NCBI RefSeq assembly: GCF_003351765.1
Contig: NZ_CP031229.1
Span: 2,108,001 to 2,172,000 of the forward strand
Reading direction: 5' to 3'
DNA: 64,000 bases
DNA from: Ornithinimicrobium avium
Lineage (GTDB): Bacteria; Actinomycetota; Actinomycetes; Actinomycetales; Dermatophilaceae
Below the pieces are notes generated by a model. It saw nothing but the letters and a program-made list of their open reading frames with translations. It had not been told where the DNA came from and did no database searches. Both the position numbers and the translations under genes were made by a program. Of this stretch, positions 51,501 to 58,838 are shown in pieces; position 1 is the stretch's first letter, and every line of letters begins with the position of its first letter.

Positions 51501-53408
51501 GCCACCGCCGTCTACGGCGACGAGACGGGATCGGGGTGGCAGCAGGCGCGCCTGGACGCGCCGGTCGAGCTCACACCAGGGACCCGGTATGTGGTCTCCT
51601 ACCACGCCCCGCACGGTACCTACGGCGTCACCCCGGGCATGCTCGTCACGACCGAGGTCACCCGCGGCCCCCTCCACGCGCCCAGCGGCAGCTCCGCCGG
51701 CGGCAACGGCGTCTTCGCCTTCGGGGACGCCCGCTTCCCCAGCGGCTCCTGGGGCGACGCCAACTACTGGGTCGACCTCGTCTTCGAGCTGGCGCCGGAC
51801 GTCGGGCCGCCCAGCCTCCTCAACGTGGAGCCCGCACCCGAGCTGGTATCGGTGGCCCTGGCCGGACCGGTCGTCGCCACCTTCGACGAGCCGGTCGCGC
51901 CCGCCTCGGTCGGGTTCGTCCTCACCGGCCCGCAGGGCCAGGTGCCGGCCGACGTCGCCTACGACGCCGACACCGCCACGCTGACCCCGCGGTCGCCGCT
52001 CCTGCCCGGCACCGGCTACACCGCCTCCATCACGGCCGAGGACCGCCACGGCAACGCCATGGCCGAGCCCTACACCTGGTCGTTCCGCACGGTGACCGCC
52101 GACGGTGCCTCGCCGGTGACGCTCTGGGACACCGGCGCCGTGCCCGCCCACAAGGCCGAGAACGACGCGTCGGCCGTCGAGGTCGGCGTGCGGTTCACCA
52201 GCTCGCGCGCCGGCGAGCTGACGGGCCTGCGGTTCTACAAGGGCCCCGGCAACGACGGTCCGCACCTCGGGCGGCTGTGGTCGGAGACCGGCACCCTGCT
52301 GGCGACCCTCACCTTCACCCAGGAGTCCCGGTCCGGGTGGCAGCAGGCCTCCTTCTCGGCGCCGGTGCCGATCGAGCCCGGCACGACCTACGTGGCGTCC
52401 TACCACGCACCCTCGGGCCACTACGCCGCCACGGGTGGAGGCCTGTGGACACCGCGGACCAGCGGCCCGCTCACCGCCCCGGCGTCCGTCCCGCAGGCGG
52501 GCAACGGCCTCTTCGCCTACGGCCCGGGCGGCTTCCCGACGCACACCTGGGGTGGCGCCAACTACTGGGTGGACGTCATCTTCAACGACTCGGCAGGACC
52601 GAGCGTCGTCGACCGGTCACCGGCCTCCGGCGCCAGCGTCCTGGTCGGCGCGACGGTGAGCGCCACCTTCGACGAGCCGGTGGTCCCGGAGAGCGTCCGG
52701 ATGACCCTGCGGGACGGCACGGGCAGCGTCGCACCGGCGAGCGTCACCTACGACGTGGACAGCCGGGAGGCGGTCCTCACCCCGACCGGCGGTCTCACGC
52801 CGGGCACCGCCTACACCGCCAGCGTCGAGGCGGCCACCGACCTGGACGGCAACCCGATGCGTGAGGCCTCGACGTGGAGCTTCACCGTGCTGCGAGCGGA
52901 CTACAGCTCGCTGTGGGACACCAGCACCGTCCCCGCCACCCCGACCGTCGACGACGCCGGGGCCGTCAACCTCGGCGTGCGGTTCCAGGTCCTGTCGGCC
53001 GGCACGGTCCACGGCATCCGGTTCTTCAAGGGCGGCCCCGACAACTCCGGACCGCACACCGGGACCCTCTGGACGGCGACCGGCACGCTGCTGTCGAGCG
53101 TGGAGTTCGCCGCTGAGACCGCACGCGGCTGGCAGACGGCGATGCTGCCGGCACCGGTGCCCGTGGCCGTCGGCACGGTCTACGTCGTGGCCTACCACGC
53201 ACCGGACGGGCACTACTCCGTCGACGGGAGCTACTTCTCCGCCGCCCGCACCAGGGGTCCGCTCCAGGCCCTGGCCGACGGCGCTCAGGGCGGCAACGGC
53301 GTCTACCGCTACGACGCCGAGGTAGCCCTCCCCACCAGCACCTACAACGCGGCGAACTACTGGGTCGACCTGCTGTTCACCGCGGACGGCGAAGGAGACC
53401 CAGGATGA
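48585..53408 (+). CDS. Giant Tat-exported protein: DMFase-beta-like domain plus four DUF4082 modules
   Basis: 1607 aa. The Tat signal is SRRRFLWYAAAGAGSAAVVG (about 14-33). Residues ~50-540 resemble the large-subunit-like domain of N,N-dimethylformamidase (YRVRIYRLGWYQGHGAR, YNRFGGNSLYFGE, VSSGHDEYVTGPQREHV, MSGNEYFWRV). An Ig-like domain (~545-640) follows, then DUF4082 modules beginning near residues 645, 913, 1180 and 1442 (SLWDTS...VELGVRF pattern), separated by Big_5 Ig domains (TATFDEQV/TFDEPV) near 807, 1076 and 1339. It probably binds or remodels surface polysaccharide. The stop overlaps the next gene (ATGA), tying it to the glycan operon. Confidence 0.88.
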   Translation: MSDPDERRRQHGLSRRRFLWYAAAGAGSAAVVGQAAPVFASPGAQLAQGGFGESVAGENLLPGSPPSEWESWGDDEAIAGFTTRYSFLPGEEVAFKIRSDATAYRVRIYRLGWYQGHGARHLADVTPSATLPQHQPDPVTDEATGLVDCGTWAVSATWTIPAGALSGVYYALFDRQDGGRSSHTIFVVRRPGPSDILVQTSEMTMHAYNRFGGNSLYFGEPVGRAYKVSYNRPFNNSEAESNFFNAEIPLLRWLERNGYDVAYCGGIDVHRDASVLEGRKVLVSSGHDEYVTGPQREHVTAARDAGVHLIFMSGNEYFWRVRTEPSIDGTSTPDRTLVCYKETLADAKIDPLPEWTGTWRDPRFSPPSNGGRPENELTGTLFRAILPVSAPDLRIRVSSDYARHRTWRHTAVADLQQGELCELSPNTLGYEFDVDVDNGHRPPGLIRLSTTEAEVPQLLVDYGATYVSGTCTHHSTMYRAASGALVWGLGTVQWSYGLDDYHICDQGTPTDLTAQQATLNVLADMGVQPGTRQSDLVAASASTDTLAPSVTITAPAADAKVAIGSPVALSGTATDSGGGIVAGVEVSLDAGTTWHVATGLDSWSYVFTPLEVGPIEVLVRAVDDSCNVGDAAQVRLEGVPRGYPCSIWPEGTVPGTASVGETTPIEVGVRFRSSVDGFVTGLRFFKGAGNTGTHVGRLWSADGRELRSATFSEETDSGWQTVPVPPVAVAAGTTYVASVFMPAGRYAADAGYFSTDYELAPLTALANSQEGGNGLYRYGESGFPTSTFGASNYWVDVLFDIDNHAAPTVVDHSPASGLQSVAVATALTATFDEQVEAGTVTVAVVGADGSEPEGTVTYDAETRTASWTPSSALSPLTEHTATVSGARDLTGNPMAPFTWVFTTIGEPGTSPTSLWDTSATPSTVDKDPSAVELGMKFTATAAGSVTALRFYKAPGSSGTHVGHLWSATGDLLATAVYGDETGSGWQQARLDAPVELTPGTRYVVSYHAPHGTYGVTPGMLVTTEVTRGPLHAPSGSSAGGNGVFAFGDARFPSGSWGDANYWVDLVFELAPDVGPPSLLNVEPAPELVSVALAGPVVATFDEPVAPASVGFVLTGPQGQVPADVAYDADTATLTPRSPLLPGTGYTASITAEDRHGNAMAEPYTWSFRTVTADGASPVTLWDTGAVPAHKAENDASAVEVGVRFTSSRAGELTGLRFYKGPGNDGPHLGRLWSETGTLLATLTFTQESRSGWQQASFSAPVPIEPGTTYVASYHAPSGHYAATGGGLWTPRTSGPLTAPASVPQAGNGLFAYGPGGFPTHTWGGANYWVDVIFNDSAGPSVVDRSPASGASVLVGATVSATFDEPVVPESVRMTLRDGTGSVAPASVTYDVDSREAVLTPTGGLTPGTAYTASVEAATDLDGNPMREASTWSFTVLRADYSSLWDTSTVPATPTVDDAGAVNLGVRFQVLSAGTVHGIRFFKGGPDNSGPHTGTLWTATGTLLSSVEFAAETARGWQTAMLPAPVPVAVGTVYVVAYHAPDGHYSVDGSYFSAARTRGPLQALADGAQGGNGVYRYDAEVALPTSTYNAANYWVDLLFTADGEGDPG

Positions 53409-54577
53409 CCGGCAACATGGTGGACCCCGCCACCGGGGTGCCCCCGGCCGACCGCCCGCCCGGGACGGGTGCCGCGCACCTCGTCCCCCTCGCGGTCGAG
53501 GGGCTGCAGAGGATGTGGCGCCAGGAGCACGAGGCCTTCGCCCAGACCGTCCGGCTGGTGCCGGGCCCGACCGGCCCCTGGCTCCGCCCCGAGGGCCACA
53601 ACCCCCGCTACACCGCGATCGTGGCGCTGGGCGCCTCGCGGCTGCCCGAGGAGCAGCAGCGGCAGGCCCTCCGGGGCAGGCGCGCGGCCGACCTCGTCGA
53701 GGAGCTGGTGGACCGCGCGCCGGCCGAGGACGGCGCGGCGGCGCTGACGGCGTGGGCCGCGGGCGAGGTCCTGGGGACCGTGCCCGAGCCGCTCCTCGGC
53801 CGGCTGGCCGCCCTCGTGGAGGAGCGAGCCGTCGACACGGTCGTCCTGGCCTGGGCCCTGACAGCGAGCACCACCCCGACCCAGCACGGGAGCGACGGCC
53901 GCCTCGCCGGGCTCCGTCGGGCCGCGCGGCGGCGGCTGCTCGAGGCGCGCGGGGAGGGCGGGACCTTCCCGCACCGCATACCGGCGGACTCCCAGCCGCG
54001 GCTCCGCCGGCACGTCGGCTCCTTCGCCGACCAGATCTACCCGGTCCAGGCCCTCACCCGGGTGGCGATGCTGGACGAGGACGACGCCGCGCTCGCCGCG
54101 GCGGTCGGCACCGCCGACCACCTGGTCGCGCTGCAGGGGCGGCACGGTGAGTGGTGGTGGCACTACCACCACCCGCACGGCGGCGTCGTCGAGCGCTTCC
54201 CCGTCTACTCGGTGCACCAGCACGGCATGGCGCCGATGGCCCTGACGGAGCTGGGCGCGCTGACCTCCCGCCGCTACGACGCCGCGGTCGAGCGCGGCGT
54301 CGGCTGGCTGCGCACGCACCCGCAGACGGTCGTCGAGCTGGTCGACCCCCGGCACGCGATGATCTGGCGCAAGGTGGGCCGCCGGGAGCCGGGCAAGCTC
54401 GTGCGCGGCCTGGCGGCCACCGCGACGACCGCCGGGGTCACCCTGCCGACGGAGCACGTCGACCGGGCCTTCCCCGCCGGCGTCGTCGACCACGAGTGCC
54501 GCCCCTACGAGCTGGGCTGGCTCCTCTACGCCTGGGCCGGGCTCCCGGACCAGCCACCGGCCGGAGGTGCGCCATGA
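53405..54577 (+). CDS. Helical (alpha/alpha) toroid-like protein in the glycan operon
   Basis: 390 aa, no signal peptide. Repeating helix pairs (LVEELVDRAPAEDGAAALTAWAAG, LGRLAALVEERAVDTVVLAWALTA) and a Trp/His-rich core (GEWWWHYHHPHGGVVERFPVYSVHQHGMAPMAL, about 258-290) suggest an alpha/alpha toroid as in terpene cyclases, glycoside hydrolases or epimerases; no catalytic residues can be named. A second conserved-looking end reads GVVDHECRPYELGWLLYAW. It overlaps both neighbours by four bases, so it is translated with the DUF4082 protein and the TagA-type transferase. Confidence 0.68.
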   Translation: MTGNMVDPATGVPPADRPPGTGAAHLVPLAVEGLQRMWRQEHEAFAQTVRLVPGPTGPWLRPEGHNPRYTAIVALGASRLPEEQQRQALRGRRAADLVEELVDRAPAEDGAAALTAWAAGEVLGTVPEPLLGRLAALVEERAVDTVVLAWALTASTTPTQHGSDGRLAGLRRAARRRLLEARGEGGTFPHRIPADSQPRLRRHVGSFADQIYPVQALTRVAMLDEDDAALAAAVGTADHLVALQGRHGEWWWHYHHPHGGVVERFPVYSVHQHGMAPMALTELGALTSRRYDAAVERGVGWLRTHPQTVVELVDPRHAMIWRKVGRREPGKLVRGLAATATTAGVTLPTEHVDRAFPAGVVDHECRPYELGWLLYAWAGLPDQPPAGGAP

Positions 54578-55356
54578 AGGACGTCGGTCCGGCCCCGGTC
54601 CTGGCGACCGGGCAGCTCTTCGGCCTCCCCCTGGACCCGCTCACCATGCAGCAGACCTGCGAGCGCTGCGAGCAGGCCATCGTCGACCACCAGACGCTCC
54701 TCCTGGGCATGCTCAACGCCGCCAAGGTCGTGGACCAGCGCCACGATCCCCGGCTGAGCGCCGCGCTGTGCGCCTGCGACCTGGTCCTCCCGGACGGGAT
54801 GTCGGTCGTCGTCGCCTCCCGGCTGCTCGGCGTGCGGGCACCGGAGCGCGTTGCCGGCATCGACCTCTTCGTCAACCTGCTGGACGAGGCCGCCACCCAC
54901 GACCACAGCGTCTACCTGCTGGGCGCCACCGCCGAGGTGCTCCAGCTGCTGCTCGAGCGGGTGCACACGCGCTGGCCCGCGCTGCAGGTCGCGGGGTCCC
55001 ACGACGGCTACTTCCTGCAGGACCCGGACGAGCTCGCGCGCGTCGTCGACGACATCCGTCGCACCCACCCGGACATGCTCTTCGTCGGCATCCCCTCCCC
55101 GCACAAGGAGATCTTCCTCGCGGAGCACCGCGCGGTGCTCGGCGTGCCGGTGCTCCACGGCGTCGGGGGCTCCTTCGACGTGCTCGCCGGCATCACCCGC
55201 CGCGCCCCGGCCCTGCTCCAGAGGACGGGTATGGAGTGGTCCTACCGCCTCGTGCAGGAGCCCCGGCGGCTCTGGCGGCGCTACGCCCGGACCAACGGGG
55301 CCTTCGTGCTGCTCACGGTCCGCGAGCTCACCACCCACCGACGGCGCACGGCCTGA
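54574..55356 (+). CDS. WecG/TagA/CpsF family glycosyltransferase
   Basis: 260 aa, GT26 fold, membrane-associated but soluble. Family marks: GLPLDPLTMQQTCERCEQAI, LLGMLNAAKVVDQRHDPRL, CDLVLPDGMSVVVASRLLG, ERVAGIDLFVNLLDEA, VYLLGATAEVLQLLLERV, and the C-terminal GIPSPHKEIFLAEHRAVLGVPVLHGVGGSFDVLAG. It usually adds ManNAc (or a derivative) to a lipid-linked sugar, matching the nearby wecB. GGAGG lies seven bases before the ATG, which overlaps the toroid gene stop. The next gene begins two bases after its own stop. Confidence 0.92.
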   Translation: MKDVGPAPVLATGQLFGLPLDPLTMQQTCERCEQAIVDHQTLLLGMLNAAKVVDQRHDPRLSAALCACDLVLPDGMSVVVASRLLGVRAPERVAGIDLFVNLLDEAATHDHSVYLLGATAEVLQLLLERVHTRWPALQVAGSHDGYFLQDPDELARVVDDIRRTHPDMLFVGIPSPHKEIFLAEHRAVLGVPVLHGVGGSFDVLAGITRRAPALLQRTGMEWSYRLVQEPRRLWRRYARTNGAFVLLTVRELTTHRRRTA

Positions 55357-55357
55357 C

Positions 55358-57433
55358 ATGGCCCGCCTGCTCCTCGTGGCACCCTGCGCCGACGCCTCGG
55401 ACGTCGGCGAGGCCTGGGTGGCGGCGCAGTGGGCGCGGCTCCTGCCGGAGCATCACGAGGTCACGCTCCTCACGCTGCGCAAGCAGGGTCGTCCCTCGGC
55501 CGTCCCCCAGTTCCCGGACGCGCGGGTCGTCGAGTGGGACGAGCCGCGGCTGTTCGCCCGGGGCGAGCGCTTCGACAGCCTCCTCAAGCCCTGGTACCCC
55601 TACTTCTACCGGGCCTGCCGCAGGTGGCTGGCGGACGCGCGCCGGCGTGGCGACCGGTTCGACGTCGCCTTCCAGCCGGTGCCGGTCGCCATGCGCTACC
55701 CGAGCCCGTTGGCGGGCCAGGGCCTGCCGTGGGTGCTGGGGCCGGTCGGCGGCGGCCTCGCGTCCCCGCCGGCCTTCGACAGCGAGGACACCGCGCCGTG
55801 GTACGTCGGCCTGCGCCGCCTCGACGGCCTCCGGCTCCGCAGGGACCCGCTGCTGCGGGGGACCTACACCGACGCGTCCCTCGTGCTCGGGATCGCCCCC
55901 TACGTGCGCGACGCCCTCGCGGACGTGCCCCTGCGGCGCTTCGAGGTGATGAGCGAGACCGGCGTCGTGGCCATGCCGCCCCCGGTGGTCCGTGCCGGCG
56001 ACCCCTCGCCCCTCACCCTCCTCTTCGTCGGCCGGCTCATCCGCACCAAGGGCGTGCGGGACGCGGTCTCCGCCGTGTCGCGCCTGGCCGACCTCCCGGT
56101 GCGCCTCGAGGTGGTCGGCGACGGGTTCGACCGCGCGGCGTGCGAGCGGCTCGCGGCCGACCTGGACCTGGGCGACCGCGTCACGTTCCACGGGTGGCTC
56201 CCGCGCGCGGAGGTGGACGAGCACTACCGCCGCGCCGACGTCTTCCTCTACCCGAGCTATCGCGAGCCGGGCGGCAACGCCCCGTTCGAGGCGATGTCCT
56301 ACGGCCTCCCGCTCGTGGTGTGCGACCGGGGCGGCCCCGCCGCCGCCGTCGTCGACGGGTGCGGCTTCCGGGTCCCCGCCGTCACCCCCGAGCAGTATGC
56401 CGCCGACCTGGCCGTCGCGGTCCGCATCCTGGTCGCGGACCCGGACCTGCGACGGTCCATGGGGCGGGCGGCCAGGGCCCGCGTCCGCGCGGCCGGCACC
56501 TGGGAGGCCCGGGTGCGGGACCTCGACCGCTGGGTGGCCGATCTGATCACCCCTCCCGCCCCGCGGCCGCGTCCCTGGCTCCCCGGGCCCGGACCCGTGG
56601 CCAGCGTCGTCGTCCCGGCGCACGACGAGAGCTCGTCGGTCGGGCGCCTGCTGGACCAGCTGCTCGACGGCGGTCCGGAGCTCGAGGTGGTCGTCGTCTG
56701 CAACGGGTGCTCCGACGACACCGCCGACGTCGCCCGCCGCTACGCACCGGCGGTCACGGTGGTCGAGGAGCCGGTCGCCTCGAAGTGGCACGCCCTCCGG
56801 TCCGGCGACCGGCACGCGCGCTCCTTCCCCCGCGTCTACGTCGACGCCGACGTCGAGATCACGGGGGCCGACGTGCGGCGCCTCGCCGACACCCTCCGGA
56901 CGGAGCCCACCGTGCTCGCCGCCGGACCCGTCCGCGAGGTCCCGCTCGACCGGGCCTCCCCGCTCGTCCGCGCCTACTACGACGTGTGGCTGGCGCTGCC
57001 GCAGGTGCGCGCCGGACTCTTCGGACGCGGTGTGGTCGCCGTCGGCGAGCGCGCCTGGCGACGCCTCCAGGCACTGCCCGTGATGATGGCCGACGACCTG
57101 GTCATGTCGGACTCCTTCGACCCTGACGAGGTGCGCGTGGTCTCCGGCAGCACCGTGCGGATCCGCCCGCCGCGCACCGTGCGGGACCTCTACCGGCGCC
57201 GGGTGCGGGTCGCGACGGGCGTCCAGCAGGCGGCCGAGCACGGGCTGCGCCGGGAGGGGTCCTCGACCTCGCTGCGCACCCTGGCGCGGATGTGCCGCGC
57301 GCAGCCGCGGCTGGCGCCCCGTGTCGTGGTGTTCCTCGCGGTCGCGGTGGCGGCGCGTCTCACCTCGCGCAGGGCCGTGGCGGCCGGCGACTACGACACC
57401 TGGCTGCGGGACGAGAGCTCGCGCTCGGGGTGA
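55358..57433 (+). CDS. Fused glycosyltransferase: GT4-like N-half and GT2 C-half
   Basis: 691 aa bifunctional enzyme. The N-half (1-400) is a GT-B retaining transferase of the GT4 type: LLVAPCADASDVGEAW, TLLFVGRLIRTKGVRDAV, VTFHGWLPRAEVDEHYRRAD and YREPGGNAPFEAMSYGLPLVV with its E-x7-E site. The C-half (410-690) is an inverting GT2 domain: VASVVVPAHDESSSVGRLLDQL, VVVCNGCSDDTADVA, VYVDADVEI (DxD), then a regulatory tail. It may add two successive sugars to the repeat unit. It overlaps the convergent Wzz-like gene by 43 bp at its 3' end. Confidence 0.88.
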   Translation: MARLLLVAPCADASDVGEAWVAAQWARLLPEHHEVTLLTLRKQGRPSAVPQFPDARVVEWDEPRLFARGERFDSLLKPWYPYFYRACRRWLADARRRGDRFDVAFQPVPVAMRYPSPLAGQGLPWVLGPVGGGLASPPAFDSEDTAPWYVGLRRLDGLRLRRDPLLRGTYTDASLVLGIAPYVRDALADVPLRRFEVMSETGVVAMPPPVVRAGDPSPLTLLFVGRLIRTKGVRDAVSAVSRLADLPVRLEVVGDGFDRAACERLAADLDLGDRVTFHGWLPRAEVDEHYRRADVFLYPSYREPGGNAPFEAMSYGLPLVVCDRGGPAAAVVDGCGFRVPAVTPEQYAADLAVAVRILVADPDLRRSMGRAARARVRAAGTWEARVRDLDRWVADLITPPAPRPRPWLPGPGPVASVVVPAHDESSSVGRLLDQLLDGGPELEVVVVCNGCSDDTADVARRYAPAVTVVEEPVASKWHALRSGDRHARSFPRVYVDADVEITGADVRRLADTLRTEPTVLAAGPVREVPLDRASPLVRAYYDVWLALPQVRAGLFGRGVVAVGERAWRRLQALPVMMADDLVMSDSFDPDEVRVVSGSTVRIRPPRTVRDLYRRRVRVATGVQQAAEHGLRREGSSTSLRTLARMCRAQPRLAPRVVVFLAVAVAARLTSRRAVAAGDYDTWLRDESSRSG

Positions 57434-58155
57434 GACGTCGAAGCTGCCCGGCGTCGGCGGTGCCGCGGCCCTGCGGGCCAGACGACCGCGGGGCGGCCCT
57501 GCGCGCCCGGCCAGGAGGTGACCACGACATATCCCGCCACCGTCGCCATGAGCACCAGCATCGCGAACGCCCGCTTGCGGTTGCCCTCGTGGTAGGTCAC
57601 CGTCGGCGCCGCCGGGGACAGGCGCGTGGTGATGCGGTTGAAGCGGTCGACGCCCTGGTCGTCCTGCAGCTGCCGCAGCGTGGCGTCGACTGTGGCGACC
57701 AGCGCGTCCCGCCGCCGGGCCACGTCCTCGGGGTCGTCGCCGGTCACCTCGACCGTGAGCAGCTGCTCGTCGAAGTCGGGAGCCCACTGGCCGCCGTTGT
57801 CCGGCAGCCGGACCGCCTCGTCGTGCAGCCGCCGCTCGCCCAGCAGGGTCACCCGGGAGGAGGCGTTGCGGACACCGGCGCCGTCCGGCCCGTTGAGGAC
57901 GCGCTCGACGACGCTCGCCGTGCTCACGACGCTGCCCGAGGTCGTCACGACAGCGTTCGGGTTGCGGGCGCTCACCGGCGCCAGGAACATCACGTCCACG
58001 GTGCTGTAGTAGGTGCCGGGGTGTCGCTGCACGACCACGCCCGCGACGAGGACCCCGAGGAGGACCGCGGCCGCCACCAGGTTGCGCCACCACGCCCCCT
58101 GCGCAGGCACCCCGTTGGTCGCGCGGGACCGCGGTGCGAGGCGACCGTGCGCCAT
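57391..58155 (-). CDS. Wzz-like chain-length protein without kinase domain (1)
   Basis: 254 aa. An N-terminal helix (WWRNLVAAAVLLGVLVAGVVV, about 22-42), an external domain opening with YYSTVDVMFLAPVSAR as in Wzz/Wzc N-domains, and a second helix (KRAFAMLVLMATVAGYVVV, about 195-213), then a basic cytoplasmic tail. Tyrosine-kinase adaptor proteins of Gram-positive capsule systems have this layout. No Walker motif. It is divergent from a second Wzz-like gene, with 53 bp between them. Likely controls polymer length or export. Confidence 0.72.
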   Translation of the reverse strand: MAHGRLAPRSRATNGVPAQGAWWRNLVAAAVLLGVLVAGVVVQRHPGTYYSTVDVMFLAPVSARNPNAVVTTSGSVVSTASVVERVLNGPDGAGVRNASSRVTLLGERRLHDEAVRLPDNGGQWAPDFDEQLLTVEVTGDDPEDVARRRDALVATVDATLRQLQDDQGVDRFNRITTRLSPAAPTVTYHEGNRKRAFAMLVLMATVAGYVVVTSWPGAQGRPAVVWPAGPRHRRRRAASTSHPERELSSRSQVS

Positions 58156-58208
58156 ACAATGCAGGCTAGCACTCGGGCGAGCCGGGGATCGAGCGAGAGG
58201 TGCGGACG

Positions 58209-58838
58209 ATGTTCAGCTGGACCCTGCTGACGGCGCTCCGCCGGCGGTGGTACCTCCTGCTGCTCAGCCTCCTGGTCACGGCGGCCGCGACCTACCTCGT
58301 CGTCGACCGGGTCCCCCCGACCTACGAGCTGCGGGCCGACGTGGTGCTGCTCCCGCCCGACGCCCTCCTGGAGGAGGGGGAGAACCCCTTCCTCGCGCTC
58401 GGCGGGCTCAACCAGGCGCTCGACGTGCTCGTCCGCGCCTTCCCGCCGGAGCTGCGGCAGGAGGTCCACGACACGACGGGCGCGGAGTTCGAGGTCGTGC
58501 GCGACCCGGGCGCGAGCGGGCCGATCATGCTGGTCACCGCCACCGCGCCCACGCCGTCGGGGGTCGACCAGGCGCTCGGGGCGGTCCTGGACGCCACCCC
58601 GCGCATCCTCGAGGGGATCCAGGACGACACCGACGTGCCCGCCGAGGACCAGATCATCTCGATGGTCCTCTACCAGGAGGTGACCCCCGAGCGCTCCCTG
58701 ACCCCGACCCTGAGGGCGGGCGTCCTCGTCGGCGGCGTCTCGTTGCTGGCCGGCGTCCTGGCCATCGCCGCCGTCGACGGGCTGCTGCTGCGCCGGCGCG
58801 GCCGACCGGCCGCGGACGCGCCCGCCCCCACGGCCTGA
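58209..58838 (+). CDS. Wzz-like chain-length protein without kinase domain (2)
   Basis: 209 aa. ATG 58209 is preferred over GTG 58200 because GAGAGG (58194-58199) is correctly spaced for the ATG. TM1 is WYLLLLSLLVTAAATYLVV (about 15-33), the outside domain starts PPTYELRADVVLLPPDALL, and TM2 is GVLVGGVSLLAGVLAIAAVDGLLL (about 172-195), followed by a short Pro/Ala tail. There is no kinase. The stop and the next start overlap (TGATG), coupling it to the ligase-like gene. Presumably a partner of the divergent Wzz-like protein. Confidence 0.74.
   Translation: MFSWTLLTALRRRWYLLLLSLLVTAAATYLVVDRVPPTYELRADVVLLPPDALLEEGENPFLALGGLNQALDVLVRAFPPELRQEVHDTTGAEFEVVRDPGASGPIMLVTATAPTPSGVDQALGAVLDATPRILEGIQDDTDVPAEDQIISMVLYQEVTPERSLTPTLRAGVLVGGVSLLAGVLAIAAVDGLLLRRRGRPAADAPAPTA

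Noticed and set aside
48128..52864. Very long alternative open frames on both strands over the DUF4082 gene (plus strand 48128-52864, minus strand 48774-52544)
   Set aside because: They are shadows of the real frame caused by high GC at third positions; they are low-complexity Arg/Gly/Pro/Ala without any domain.
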